A stretch of 64,000 nt of DNA from Dermanyssus gallinae (GCA_003439945.1 QVRM01000292.1:926001-990000), one strand, 5' to 3'; positions 10,947 through 22,379 are shown, counted from the first letter of the stretch. Notes: a model not told the origin generated them from the letters alone. Program-made: numbers and translations.

Positions 10947-10977
<31 letters not shown>

Positions 10978-11160
10978 GTACGTAGATGCCATACCGTTTC
11001 CATTTCATCGTTTTTCTTTTCGGATACAAAGCATGAACCATTCTTCGTTGCGCATGCACGGATGAGATATCGGTAAGCACGGTAGGTTGGTAATCTCGGT
11101 GTGCGAACAAGTATCAGCGTGACCGTTTTTCCCTCTCTCACAACGATCATGTGGCTAAGT
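10947..11160. other. (TA)n and unassigned flank
   Basis: (TA)n to about 10975, then sequence with no supported gene. Confidence 0.4.
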
Positions 11161-11297
11161 ATCCCTAAATCTGCAATTCAACATTTAGGTTGTATATATT
11201 GTGTTATGCATTAATATGTATACACAGTGCGCTGTGCAAATAATACAAATCGCTAAAGTATTTTTTAAATGCCAATCTTTGAAATATGCCATTGGAT

Positions 11298-11398
11298 AAT
11301 TCTATACGCCATTTCTTGAAAAGCTAGATCATGGCATTTGTAAATATTAAGAATTCTATACACCATACCTGGCAAAGCTAGACCATGTCATTTGTTAT
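11298..11398. repeat. diverged tandem duplication, 54-bp period
   Basis: AATTCTATACGCCAT at 11298 and AATTCTATACACCAT at 11352 begin two ~46-bp units with several differences. Confidence 0.7.
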
Positions 11399-11599
11399 GT
11401 GAACATCCAGGGTTTACGGTCAAGCTATTTAGATTTAAATTTAGAGGCACGATACTTTGCACAACTTGCCTTACATTTAGAACACCCACATTCGGTTTAG
11501 CCTGTCTTCGTGTTTAGCTCGTAAACTAATATATATCTTGCCTAGCGAGTGACGACGTGGCTGTTCCGGTAGTCGACTCCTGTTTGCTATTATATCAAG

Positions 11600-12520
11600 T
11601 CTTACACCGGTGATGCATAAACTGCTGCTTTTTCGATTTCAGCAAACTTTTACTCATCTGCTTCTGCTGCGACAATGGCTGCGTCTGTTGCTGCGAGTCC
11701 AAATTACCGCTTCAGATCCTCAGTGAACAGTGAGTTATCAGGCAGGACCTCTGCACCTTTCTGCGAGGCGATGCCAATTACGCAAATTCTCGACACAGAA
11801 ATCGACCGACAATGGAACTAGGGTGGTAACGTGTTGCTGACTATAATGGATCTCTTCCTTCACCGGCTCTAACTTGGCCAGGGTACGGTCAGACCGTACT
11901 CGGTGGGGCCTGGCTAGCGTTTGCTGTACATGACTTTTTTGTGGGATTTCCCGAAATGCATGATGCACCTGCACTGCTAGCAGCCTTAAATTATTTATGT
12001 GGGACTCTAAACCCACGGTTTAAAACCAAACTTTGAACCCGGGTTCTTTTAGCGTGCCTCTTACCGCAGAGGTGCATCGAGACCCGGTGCCGTTTAAAGA
12101 GGCTTGGATGTTCTGCCGTTTCCCCTCTCTGCTGTATCCCCCCCCCCTGGGCACCTCGTCTGACCAGCTCCACCGGGCTGCGCAAACTTGGCCAGGAATT
12201 ACTCGACCGCTGTTTTCTCGGCTGGGATGAAGTCGAACCATATCGTCGACTCCGTCTACGGTTCCGCCGTCCTGTAGCCGTGCTCCATGCTGTCCGATTT
12301 TCCGGGGTCCAAGAACAAACAGTGATCCGTGCTGCGGTGTGGTTGCGAATGTGTGCGAACATTGACCTATGCGTATCTGGGACTGCTCGTGATGTAGACA
12401 ATACTAGATAGTAGGAAAATTTGCCATAGGAGCAGTGTAGGTTATGTGATTCCTTGAATTGCCTATGAAAAAATCGGTTTCTCACAAGATATGCGTCACT
12501 GGAGGGCTCAAGAAGTTAGA
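11600..12520 (-). other. unassigned; possible decayed retroelement
   Basis: Minus-strand frames of 92 aa (12016-11738) and 164 aa (12485-11991) overlap. The longer one is Arg/Ser-rich and probably not coding; the shorter has a helical, charged composition. A GTTTAGAGTCCCACATAA string near 12005 resembles the R1-like 3'-end motif seen at 61.0 and 61.5 kb. I cannot assign a family. Confidence 0.3.
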
Positions 12521-12639
12521 TATTGTTGTGTCAGCGAGGGCACAATAAAAGTTCTCGAAGGCGCTGAAGCTTTACCTGGTATAATGTATTCCAGCTAACT
12601 ATATCACGCACATAATCGTCGTTCTTCAAGGAAAAAGGT

Positions 12640-12846
12640 AAGATTTCCTGCTAAGGTGCCATCGTGCAAGTCCAGACGAACAACATTTGCTTTTTACATT
12701 ATAGATAAGGCTTTGTGGAACGAACTCTCTGCACGCTCTGACTGCGCTGTGCATCCGAATGCTATAAACTCTCACTCCAAAACCGGACTTCTTAGAGACC
12801 ATGTTCATTAGGAAAAAACATTAATTGTAACGAGCTCTACAATTCT
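12640..12846 (-). mobile_element. remnant related to the long-inverted-repeat element
   Basis: 12777-12846 aligns with the reverse complement of 30330-30405: TTCTTAGAGACCATGTT and AACGAGCTCTACAATT are shared in order. The remainder is too decayed to trace. It lies close to host exons. Confidence 0.6.
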
Positions 12847-12939
12847 TATTAAGATTAACAAACACTTTCGTAACGTCTTGTATACACATATACGATAAGG
12901 TGTTACAGTACATAGCATTTGCATGTTTTGGAAACTTAC

Positions 12940-13137
12940 CTCAATGAGACTAGTCTCCTTTTTGCTAGCCAACGTTACATGACATTTGGACAAAGCAGAA
13001 CACGTTGCATGACATTTGGACAAAACAACAGAATTCTTCTGTTCTAAGTATACCAGTATGCGCTATTTCCCCGTTAGTAACAGTTATCTTAAAACAGCAC
13101 TTTTTGAAACCCAATGTGCGAAGGTCAGGAGCGCACC
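12940..13137 (-). pseudogene. frame-damaged exon: first half of an FN3-like module (exon A0)
   Basis: On the minus strand a possible acceptor precedes 13137 and a strong GAG|GTAAGT donor follows 12940. The 5' part reads CAPDLRTLGF..CFKITVTNGEIAHTG, like the first-half exons at 34073 and 22379. The 3' part must be read one frame over (LASKKETSLIE) to reach the donor in phase 0. The length, 198 nt, is one base off the expected 3n+2. A 30-bp unit is duplicated inside (copies around 12967-13025). Either this exon is broken or the assembly has an indel. Position and phase fit as partner of exon 3759-3630. Confidence 0.45.
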
Positions 13138-13307
13138 CTTGCTTCAAAATGTACTAGGTATACCTAGTCGAAAGTATTGTCATTAATTAAAAGCACAATG
13201 AACACCGGCTAGCTAGCTGCATATATCCATCTACAAAGTAGTCTACAATGAATCTTGCAGCGCTAAGCGCAAATGATGAGTCGCTCACGTTCCCGGAGAG
13301 TACTTAC

Positions 13308-13565
13308 ATCCTATTCCGGTGTCGATAGTTCCGTAATACACGCCAGCATTCCGATCGTCGCAATGCCCAGTAACGGCTATTTGGATCTTTTTGCGGTAGG
13401 GTAAATGACCCACTGAAACTGAAATACCTTCTGTGTGGACAACCTGGTCGTTGTATAAAACTAAAAACTTCAGTGTACCGTCGCACTCTATCGGTGGTGG
13501 ATCGATGAGTATGTCCACATCGCTTCGGTGGCGTTCCAGATCCAACGAGAGGTTTCCCGAGATCG
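13308..13565 (-). CDS. exon: complete FN3-like module with Cys pair (exon B)
   Basis: Acceptor GTGTCTTTAG before 13565 and donor GTAAGT after 13308 give a 258-nt exon of phase 1-1, encoding 86 residues. Pattern: DVDILIDPPPIEC, LKFLVLYND, GHLPYRKKIQIAVTGHC, YYGTIDTG. Alternating hydrophobic strands and the LPY..KIQIAVTG stretch fit an FN3 fold. The two Cys are about 39 residues apart, comparable with 46 in exon 39264-38992 and about 52 in exon 35061-34744. It is probably extracellular. The R2-like element ends about 50 bp upstream of its acceptor. Confidence 0.72.
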
Positions 13566-13616
13566 CTAAAGACACAGTCCAAAAACACGTAAAACTTATT
13601 AAGACTGACACCGCAT

Positions 13617-16140
13617 ATAGGAAATATTGTGATGATTTATTAAATAGCATTTACAATACGTTTGCACACTTGGCAGTGCTCTCCTTGATAAAAATGGTGG
13701 TAAAATGGTGTCACATGAGGTTAAGAATCAGCTGCTTTCATCCTTGCTTGATGGCCGCCCCCGCTCTTATAGACTCTGTGCGAGAGAGGTATACCCTCAA
13801 GGTCCCTTGCAACGTTAAGACTGTAAGATCCATAAGGTTCCTCTTTGTGACGCCGAGCCCCAAGAGCGTACTTGCAGATTCGGAGTCCCATACACCACTC
13901 GTAGAGATAGTGATGGATTCGAATCTGCGAGATTTTTGCGGGTCGGGGAACTTAAGAACTCGACGTCATATTTAGTGACCTTGTTCTGCCGCGCGTTTGC
14001 CGTGTCCCTGTTTGGGCCGCAAACCTTGGCATTTAAAACCCAGACCTCGGTAGGTGTTATTTCGAGGTCGGGCTTTAGACCCGGTTCGCCCGGCCGAGCG
14101 AATACTCGCTCACGAACCACCTCATGACCTCTCCTGCGGAGAAGACGCGTCACGCGATCACAGACGTCGTCATGTCTCTTTATAGTTTGTTTGTGTGTTG
14201 TATCGCACATCTGCATACTCCTTACCAGATAGGTAGGGGATACCCTTAATCCAGTTATGTAGAAGCGGTCTCAATGGAGTTTCCCAAGCGCTCGTAAGTT
14301 TACGCAAGGTCTTTTTTGAAGTGCTCGGTGGTTAGCATCCATTGGACCCCAGGGTGCGTGGAATGTTGTAGTGCTATCAGACGAGAGAGGACGGGTCTGG
14401 GGATAAATATTTGGATGCAGGGGATGTCCAGACCAGTGCGTACAGAAATAAGCGTTCGGCACCGAGTTTTCGAGCTTAAGCCATTTTGACTTAACAACCT
14501 TTCTGATCTCTTTGTCTAGGTTGCTAAAGAGTGCGTGTGATAGTCTGGGACCGGAGACCAGTTTATATAGGAGGCGGGGAATGAGAAAAATGTCTTTGGT
14601 GGGGTTTAAGAAAAGCTATCGTGAGTCTGTGGAGTAAATTAAGGAGTATATCCTTGGTGGAGTCAACTCTGCCATTGCTGTCAAAGTCGACTTCCAGATA
14701 TCTCCATCGATCGCTCATACCTTTAGCTGGCAAGAGCTGCCGCTCTCTAACGTTGAATTCTGGTACGGTATTAATAAAACATTTACCCTCCTTCCTATTA
14801 AATAAATGGGAGATAGTAAAGCTTTTATTAGTATTAATTTCAAGGTCCCCGGACTTCAAAACGGGGCCCGCAATATTAAGACGTTGGAGAGTAGATTATG
14901 TGGAGGCTAGGAAAATAAGATCATCCGCAAAGGTTAAGCCCATAAGGCAGATGTCATCAGTAAGTTGGTATCCAGAATTACCTTTGTTTATTTTTGAATG
15001 TTGTCGAGATCTAGATTAAATAAAAGGGAGGGCATCTCCCTGCCTAACACCCCTAGTTGGCCGAAATGTGCGACATTCTTGTCCAAATGTCTATGAGACT
15101 TTTAGATGAGAGGTACAAGCGTTCGATATAATTAATGAATACCTCCGGGTATCCGCGAGTCCGGAGTCACTACAGGACGGAGTCATGACTCATCATGTCG
15201 AACGCCTTACGGAGGTCGATTGAGGCGAGTCTGAGCTCACGTTCTACAGACTTGGCATCGTTAAGGATGCCATCCAGAACCGCAAGATTCTCGAAGGTTC
15301 CATTAAAAAGGAGAAACGCTCGCTGGATTGCGAGAAGCTTAATAGAGTTCCGGAGGCGTCTAGAGAGAATTTCGTTAAGCGTTCCTTGTAAGTACAAGCT
15401 AATAGGTAGGGGTTGCAGATCGCTTAGGGATGTGGCATTGTTCATTTTAGGGATGAACGCTAAGCGAGCAGTTTCATGAGCTGTGGCAATATCGCTAAGT
15501 AGTAGTATGTTAGGAAGACAACAGACCACTTCTAACGGGAGTTTACGGAGGGACGAAAGACAAATCGCGTCCAAGCCTAGTGTTTTAAGAAGGTCCGCGG
15601 AGAGCTACGTGGGTTTCCTTTAGGGAGATAGGGAGGGAAACCTCGAAGAGATTTGAGTTAAGAGTGTATACGGGGCAAGGGAGTGATTCAGGCGGTGGTT
15701 GTGTCATCGTGTTGGCCCAGTGTTCTACAACTTCGGTGGCCTGCATGTTGTGCATGGTGTGTTTGCCGTCCAGCACCTCATTAGCGCATTTGGATCGGTT
15801 TTGGCTAAAAAGTGGTTGCGTAGTCTTGACGTCGCTGTTGTCTTTTAGATACGCACTCGTGGAAGGTGTTTTTCTAAAGGCACGACGTCGGACAGTGTGT
15901 GTAAAATGTTTGTTCAGGAAGTCGTTTATGGCGATAGTGTGGTCCTTACCTGAGCAAATTATATTTGACAGATGAGTAAAATCTGTTGAAATTATGTTGC
16001 GTTTGGGAAATATGTTTAAGAGGGCTTGTATTTTGGGTATAATAATATTTCTTTGGGAGGGATTATAGGGGCCATCTGATTCAGAGTATCGAGGCCGACT
16101 GGGCCCAGAAAGCTCAGATCCGTCAGGGTTGGAATCCAGG
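13617..16140 (-). pseudogene. R2-like retrotransposon copy 2 (RT to endonuclease)
   Basis: The longest R2-like copy. Reading the minus strand: an N-terminal region (about 16.1-15.6 kb), then LKTLGLDAICLSSLRKLP, TAHETARLAFIPKMNNAT, PLPISLYLQGTLNEILSRRL, RAFLLFNGTFEN (RT fingers), SIDLRKAFDMMSHD (motif A), GLTFADDLIFLAST (motif C, intact FADD), INTNKSFTI, then TTHKQTIKRHDDV and LKPDLEI..TEVWVLNAKV. Here the first endonuclease Asp is present, but the expected second Asp is Asn. Several shifts and stops. The 3' tail at 13617 matches the other copies. No 28S rDNA is nearby. Confidence 0.85.
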
Positions 16141-16275
16141 TGAGACCTCTTTACGGAGGTCCTCTACCAGAATCTTATGCGCCTCAAAATTACGTTGGCT
16201 TCTAATCGCCCCAAGTGTGCGGTTCTGACGTTAAACTTAGTAGCTAGAAGGTTGTCAATTTCTCAGTTTTTCCGC

Positions 16276-16276
<1 letters not shown>

Positions 16277-16338
<62 letters not shown>
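16277..16338. repeat. (TTA)n microsatellite
   Basis: Uninterrupted ATT/TTA run upstream of the R2-like copy. Confidence 0.95.
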
Positions 16339-16469
16339 CTAATATAAATTCTGCTTCTAATGTTGCTACAAGTTCATGGTCTTATGGGTTCATTTTGGCC
16401 CTATACAAGAAAAGTGATGTAAGTCTTTGGTGGGATACGGAGGGGGTGATCATTTATAAGTTCTTACAA

Positions 16470-16790
16470 TCAAACGAAACGATGAATACGATTCAACAAC
16501 TGGACAATTTGAAAAGGCCAATTGACCAGAAGCGGTCGGAATTTGCGAACAGACGATAAGCGACTTTTCACCACGATAACGCAAGAACGCATACATCTTT
16601 TTAGCACCAGTTTGCCAACATTGGAATGTTTTGCCACATTCTGGGTACAGTCCTGATCTTGCTCTATTAAATTAACATCTGTTTTGATCCCCTCAAAATT
16701 TCTTAGTTGCAAAGAAATCGATTCGTTGGATGGTTCTAAAACGGTTACTAAGCAAAGACCTATAACTACACACAAACATAGCTCTTCGAC
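16470..16790 (+). pseudogene. second mariner transposase fragment
   Basis: The plus strand reads QLDNLKRPIDQKRSEFANRR, then FHHDNARTHTS with a catalytic Asp, then a shifted remnant of the PDLA..HLF block and SPQNF. Multiple stops. The sequence differs from the mariner at 9.6-10.9 kb, so it represents another lineage. Confidence 0.7.
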
Positions 16791-16865
16791 CCTCCTCTAT
16801 AAAAAAAGAAAAAGGGCTCTCTCTTTTAGTAACGACATGACTGGCCACACAATATAGGCCGTGAT

Positions 16866-17200
16866 GTCAAAGTTAGTCGACGAGGTGACCACGTTGACAC
16901 CGATGAAGGCCAAATAGGTTCTCTCCTAGTCGTAAGCCTACTGATATGCAGGTCATCTCGTTATCAAGAAGAGTGCTCATGGGGCCACTGGGAAGCGCGT
17001 GCGAGCAGACGCCTCCATCATTGGCGACCACGCCACATAGGCGAGCTCTGGCCGTGTCGTCGAGGGTTTGGTTAGAAAGGCGTCATTGCGCCTCGTGGTG
17101 CAAATGGGCACTACAGTCACGTTGGAATAGTTCGTTGTCAGTTCTATCTTCGCACCAGGCCTCGAGGTTGTCCTGGAGACGTGCCGAGCGGTTTTAACTG
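16866..17200 (-). pseudogene. fragment of the unclassified LINE C-terminus
   Basis: Minus-strand reading DTARARLCGVV, HALPSGPMSTLLDN, ISVGLRLG, HRCQRGHLVD follows the same order as ALPSPQLGTMLDN...ICKTCG in the copy at 440-1539. The match stops at 16866. Confidence 0.6.
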
Positions 17201-17465
17201 GTTGGCTCCCACTGTATTTAGCAGGGGGGGGGGTTGCCCTGTTCTCATTTATGGCACAAAAGCAGGGCTGGCCAGGATCACTTCCGGGATCCGAGGCCCC
17301 CTTTGGAATTACTGCAAGTGACGCTGTTTATGTAACGCTTATATATATATATATAATCGTTGCGTAAACGACTTGTTCCCATGGCGGATCATAAGAACTC
17401 TCCAAAGAACATGATGTGTAAAAATATTTGTATACAGTTTTACACAAACTCGCCTTTAGAAACGC

Positions 17466-17505
<40 letters not shown>
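17466..17505. repeat. (TA)n microsatellite
   Basis: Perfect TA run; another short one at 17341-17355. Confidence 0.9.
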
Positions 17506-17508
<3 letters not shown>

Positions 17509-17763
17509 GCGCGTACACAGCCGCATGGCAGTACAACAACCCGCCCACTGGTCTGGCACGCCTGGCAAGTCCATTGCATTGACGTAAAGACATCTCGTTA
17601 ACCGAGCACGCCACTCACTCAGTCAGCTGTTAGCCAATGCTCATTGGTCGGACTGAATATTTTTGCACTAATTGTGTTTCAGTGCCGGTGTTTCAGTGTT
17701 TCAGTGAATCAGTGCCGGTCTTAATTTTCTAATCTAACTTTGGTTTATGTAAAACATGCCTAC

Positions 17764-17905
17764 CTGGGCAATGTGAAGTAGAACAGGCGGTTGTCACGAA
17801 CTCCATAGTTTGCGGAGGAATGTGTAGGAATCCTTCAACCGCTATAATTGGTTTTATACTCACGGTATACAGCCGCTCTGGCACCAAGTTCGGAATGAGT
17901 ATAGT
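17764..17905 (-). CDS. exon: second half of an FN3-like module with Cys hinge (exon F')
   Basis: Acceptor TCCTGTAG before 17905 and donor GTAGGC after 17764 give 142 nt, phase 0-1. Residues include LIPNLVPERLYTVSIKPI, the FN3 L.P...Y.V.V.P pattern, then EFVTTACSTSHCP, a Cys-x4-Cys close to the exon end. Exon 33032-32888 ends the same way (FVTRECGMRC). It should follow exon 22379-22210, whose phase 1-0 it completes. Confidence 0.75.
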
Positions 17906-18094
17906 CTACAGGAGTTAAGACAATTAGGTTAATGTGCTGAAAAGCTAAATGTGACCCTAATAATACTGAATCTTAGACATCTGCTAGCGTGATCATCAAT
18001 TATATCAACATTGTCAAGCAGAGCTCTGCTGGCTTAAGCTAAAACTAAAACAAACTTGTTAGGCTACTTTTGGTCTGTTTTTACTTGCAATTAG

Positions 18095-18199
18095 CATTGC
18101 TCAAGGAAAATACGTTCGGCAGACGAAATCAAATCTACGACGCGCTGTTAGATGGCAAGTATGACTTGCGCACTAGTCCCTTCTACTACGCCGCCGTGC
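18095..18199 (+). CDS. plus-strand exon of a receptor-like gene
   Basis: Acceptor CTTGCAATTAG before 18095 and donor GTAAGG at 18200 bound a 105-nt exon of phase 1-1, encoding ENTFGRRNQIYDALL...PFYYAAVR. The end resembles the last strand of an ectodomain module before a membrane span. If the donor is ignored the frame runs on to a stop at 18268. It lies on the opposite strand inside an intron of the FN3-like gene. The family is not identified. Confidence 0.4.
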
Positions 18200-18263
18200 G
18201 TAAGGAGCAAGACGTTCTCAAGGCAAACGCTACAAGTAGACGCTCACCAAATTCAAACACGAA

Positions 18264-18375
18264 CAACTGATATAAAAAGCACAGTTTTCTGTGCGTTTTG
18301 TATTATTTTTTTATTAGTATGTTCGATCTCAATATGCATTGTGGTATTACTGCTACATTCACATGCTGAAACTCT
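18264..18375 (+). other. transmembrane-segment coding stretch
   Basis: In the frame one base off the preceding exon, the plus strand reads STVFCAFCIIFLLVC then SISICIVVLLLH, a strong single membrane helix, followed by a possible donor at CTG|GTATAA. It could be the next exon, joined across an implausibly short intron (about 37 nt), or the same exon after a one-base indel. Confidence 0.4.
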
Positions 18376-18899
18376 GGTATAACAACACTATGACGATCTC
18401 TAAACGTATAGATAATTGTATGGCATATAAGTAAGTACCCTCTGACCAGCTCACATTACGACCAGGAAGCAATGATTTTGGCTTTTCTTTTCAATAACTT
18501 GGTATTACGATAAGTTCCTCCTGATGAGCATGTGTAAAGGCTACCGCTACCGTCTGCACTTAGCTGGCGACTAGACTTTAATTAAAACAAGCCCTATTTA
18601 TCTGTCTGCAATCTTGGCTGAAAACAGTTTCAGCCGCCAAGAAAAAAACGTTGGAAAACACGTGTTGTTGTAGAGGGAAAGAGGCTATCGTGTCGCCTTT
18701 AACCGAAATGGTAGCGGGTGGCGTACCAGAGCGCAAGAATAATCACACTAGCAGCGTAGTAGCGTCTTTATGGACGCTCGCTGTTGACCGATACAACCTT
18801 TGGCAGGCAAGGCCTAACATTAGACCGAGTGAACAAGTAGACAGGTTCGAAGTATCGCAAAATCAAACCAGGGGGTGGGGGGGGGGGATACTAAACGCA

Positions 18900-20460
18900 T
18901 TGGCAAAATGGTAGAGAACGTCCTAGTCTACGGCCTCAACAAAGAGATCCACGCCAAGGGAGCGCGTCCGGAGGCTCAGTAAATATTTCAGAACAGTCTA
19001 CGCTCAGAGCCTTAAAGAGAGTACTAAAAGGGGCAAGTGAGGACGCCGCGCAGACTAAAAACGAGAGGTTTCGTGCTTTTCATTATTCTGGATGTCAGAA
19101 ATGCCTTCAACACTATAAATTGGGAAGTAACTGCAGAGACAATTAAGAAGGGAATCTCCGCTCACCTCCGTCGGATGATTTCAACCTATCTGGTGACCGA
19201 GGTCTGGTTGCAAAGGGGCAGGAGTACGAGGTGACAGCTAGAGTCCCACAGGGTTCGATTTTGGGGCCCGTGTTCTGAAATCAGGTTTAAGATGGAGTGC
19301 TCGAGATTGATTAATCTCCCAAATTGGGTGGAGACGGTAGCGCACGCCGACGATCTCGCACTCATAGTTATGGCTGGGACCGAGTAAGTCCTACAGAGCG
19401 CCGCCAATGGAGCCTTGACCCGTGTAAACGAGTGGGTGGGAAGCCATAATCTTAAGCTCGCACCCGACGAGAAAGGCGATGTACCTGACAGGCTAAAAGA
19501 AGACAAGAAGGTAAGATCCGTAATGGCAGGCCACGCCATAGAAATTAGAAAGGAGGCAAAGTACTTTGGGGTTATCCCCGATACAAGACGTTCTGGATCG
19601 GCGCATGTGAAACATAGGACTGATACAGTCAAAAGGATCTACCTGCACCTAGCGCGTATTCTACCGGTATATGTCAAAAGCCAAAAGATTATTAGCGACA
19701 GTGGCCAAATCAACGGCGATATAGGCGGCCCCGGACTGGATGGACATTACGATGCTTACGACAAATAATAAAGGAGCACTGAGCTTAGCCCAACGAGCAC
19801 TGGCGGTCAGAGTAAGTCGCGCACACCGAACGGTTTCGACTGAAGCCTTCCTGGTCCTAGTCAAGATGCTACCATGGGACCTGTTCGCGGGGAGGGAAGC
19901 AAGCGCTTCCTCGACGTAGAGTTGGATCTCACCATGGCCGCCACCATTGAGACCTGGCAGAAGGAATGGGCGGAGATACGACCAGAGGTGACCAAGAAGA
20001 GCTGGACCAGGAGTCGGTTACCGGACCTCGGAGTGTGGTACGGCTGCCAACACGGCAAGCTATCCTACTGTACGACGCAAGTGCTGACCGGACATGGTCA
20101 GTTCCAAAGCTACATGATGAGAATTCAAAAGGCGAACAGTGACATTTGTGACATGCGGCTCTGGTGAGCCGGACGACGTGAAACGCACCGTTTTGCGCTG
20201 CGAGACTATCAAAACAGCACGGGAGGCAGGTTTCACCGCCGTGAGGGGCCTCTTTGATCAGAAAGCTCGTCAACCACATGGTGATTTTGGCGGAGGTGTG
20301 GAAACAGGTTAAGAACTGGTTCGACGCCATTTTGAAACTCGATTGTGTTAATCGAGTTCCTAAAGGACCTGCCAGAAGGGAGAGGTTCGAGCAATACAAG
20401 GTCAATACGAGGTGCCCAGGGGCAAGGGAGGGGATGGGCCTCGCCTATACGGACTAACCA
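18900..20460 (+). pseudogene. R1-like retrotransposon pol, decayed
   Basis: Plus-strand landmarks: RGFVLFIILDVRNAFNTINW (RT motif A), AHLRRMISTYL, RVPQGSILGPV, AHADDLALIV (motif C, Tyr changed to His), LKLAPDE, then ALSLAQRALAVRVSRAHRTVST.A and VLTGHGQFQSYMMRI, the R1 C-terminal region. At least six frame changes or stops. Antisense to the host FN3-like gene, in the intron between exons 22379-22210 and 17905-17764. Confidence 0.8.
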
Positions 20461-21010
20461 TTGGTGGTGCGGAAGTGGGCGGAGAGCATAAGAAACGTTG
20501 ACGGCGATCGGCGCGGAGACGCCTCTTCCGTGGTTTCGGCGTCAGCCTCGCTGGAAAGGTCCACATAGTCTCGCAGACTAGTTCTAAACTGGCGACGGGC
20601 AGCTCGGCGTAGGGTGGTACTGACGGCAGGTCAAGGTCGGCCGGCTCTTTGGGGTGCTTCGAAGTCATTTTCACGAAAGCGTCGGCTGCGCAGACCGGAC
20701 CCCCCACATAAAGCAAACCTTTTGCGGCGCCTCCGATATATTCGCCGAGCAGCCTAGCTGTTCGCCTGGCGGCAGCTTTGTCCACGTTCCTCCATCCTTG
20801 TTCCAATGCCCCCTTGAAACAGAGTCGGGTTGTGGCCCAGAATCTGAACTGTGTACCTTAATTCTGTCTCTATGTGGCCCAACTAAGGTTGTTTCGTTTG
20901 CAGGATGAGGTTCCGAGAACTGTACGCGCGAACACCAGTAGGTTGGTCCAGCTGCGCGCGTCGTTGTTTTGGTAAACTAGAGTGTCTCAGCGAGCGCCGC
21001 GGCAACTGTG
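20402..21010 (-). pseudogene. R1-like ORF1 N-terminal region (probable)
   Basis: A 134-aa minus-strand frame (20806-20402) reads GWRNVDKAAARRTARLLGEY, AFVKMTSKHPKEPADLDLP and then a basic tail. The helical start and Pro-rich linker look like an R1-type gag N-terminus. It is tail to tail with the R1-like pol fragment ending at 20460. Upstream minus-strand sequence to about 21250 is GC-rich and possibly its 5' UTR. Confidence 0.4.
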
Positions 21011-21269
21011 GGACGGGCGCCCAAGTTGCTTGTGTGTCTCGGTGAACTCGACAAGTTTATTACGCAGGTGGACGCCATCGATGCCGTCGACGGGGTTGCT
21101 GGCGGGAATGGGGGGGGGGTACGAGCGAGTACTCTTAAGTGTATTCATGTGCCGTTTGAATGCTTTGCTTGTAAACCGTCTTTGTCAATGCGTGCAAGTA
21201 ACCCTGCTGTTGAGGAGAGCGGGGGTTAGGTACCCTGTACCCGGCCCGAGGCTGAGTAGGTATCACTAA

Positions 21270-22205
21270 AATGTCGCACGACAATTGAAGATTAATATCT
21301 GGCCTATCTATCTATGTTACGGGATACGGACGCTAGTCTTCCATAGCAGTCCTTTAGTGCTGCGGCTGTCTGCGGATAGCGGTGGCTGATAAGTTAAATA
21401 CATATAAGGTTGCACTATGCACAAAGTATGCACGATAAACGTACCTGATCTGCTGTTTTATGGAACCTGGGTTTCACACGTCCTCCCTTAAAGCAAAGCA
21501 AGCAAGTTACACACTTTTTGTTAGTGTTGTTGTTGTTGTTGTTTGGAAGCAACGTCTCGGTAACAGTAATATGACATTGTGTAGATATGGTTGTGATGGT
21601 GTACATAAAGAGGCACAACGTCTGCACCACTCCGTGGACACAATCTTACTATACTGTAACGATAGCAGACTAGTCGAAGTAGCGCTTCTTATGTTATTGG
21701 GAGAAAAATCAAGCTACTATGTACTATGTGGAATAGACTGCGTTCTTTAAAGATAAAATACTGATGTCGTAAACCCCTATGTAAAGAAACCTAAGTTCAT
21801 GTAAACTTTTAGCTCTAGTTCTTGTCTAAGCTTTATGGGTTGAAGCCGCCTAAGTTCATTTGTTAACATTTTGTGTTCAGTGCTTTTCCTGCATCTATTT
21901 TGACGTCCGACACACAAGCCAAATCACCAATCAGGATTGATTAGAAATGCCAAATGTGAGACTTCTGCGTACGTCTGCTGGTCATCTTTTTACAAACACC
22001 TACTCATACCAGTTTGTCGGCGGTGGGTTGCCATTCTGCGCGTCTCATGTGTTTGTGCTTGGGCACCCTTCAGGCTAAGCGAAAATAAATGATGAAATTC
22101 GTTACATTCTAGCAGCAGCAGGGTACCATTGAAATATTTGGGAGAGTGTAGCATATGTGAACAAAACGCTATGAATTTAACGCAACGTGGAAGTTCTCAG
22201 AGTAC
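21270..22205. other. intronic interval, no gene recognised
   Basis: Includes (GTT)n at 21524-21543 and a 96-codon plus-strand frame (21460-21750) without recognisable motifs. Confidence 0.4.
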
Positions 22206-22209
22206 GTAC

Positions 22210-22379
22210 GTGCGCGGGTGGTTGATAAGGAGCAACTTGTTGCCTGCACACGGAGTAGATAGGCTCGCAGATGGTGATGTTATACCAAATTATTTGCGCT
22301 TGAGTCATCTTTACCCAGATTACTAAGTTGGCGTAAACATCGCCTATTTGGCGGCCGATAACTTCAATCAGAGGTTCGA
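22210..22379 (-). CDS. exon: first half of an FN3-like module (exon F)
   Basis: Acceptor TATTCACTTAG before 22379 and donor GTACGT after 22210 give 170 nt, phase 1-0. Residues EPLIEVIGRQIGDVYANLVIW...QIIWYNITIC align with the start of exon 34073-33892 (LTISV...ADVYI...QYAVLLR). The next exon in phase 0 is 17905-17764. An alternative donor GTAAAG inside the exon would cut it to 66 nt; the longer form keeps the length of its sister exon. Confidence 0.65.

Noticed and set aside
20982..21269. 95-codon Arg/Leu-rich frame
   Set aside because: Lies in a GC-rich segment that reads better as 5' UTR of a minus-strand R1-like ORF1; no motif.
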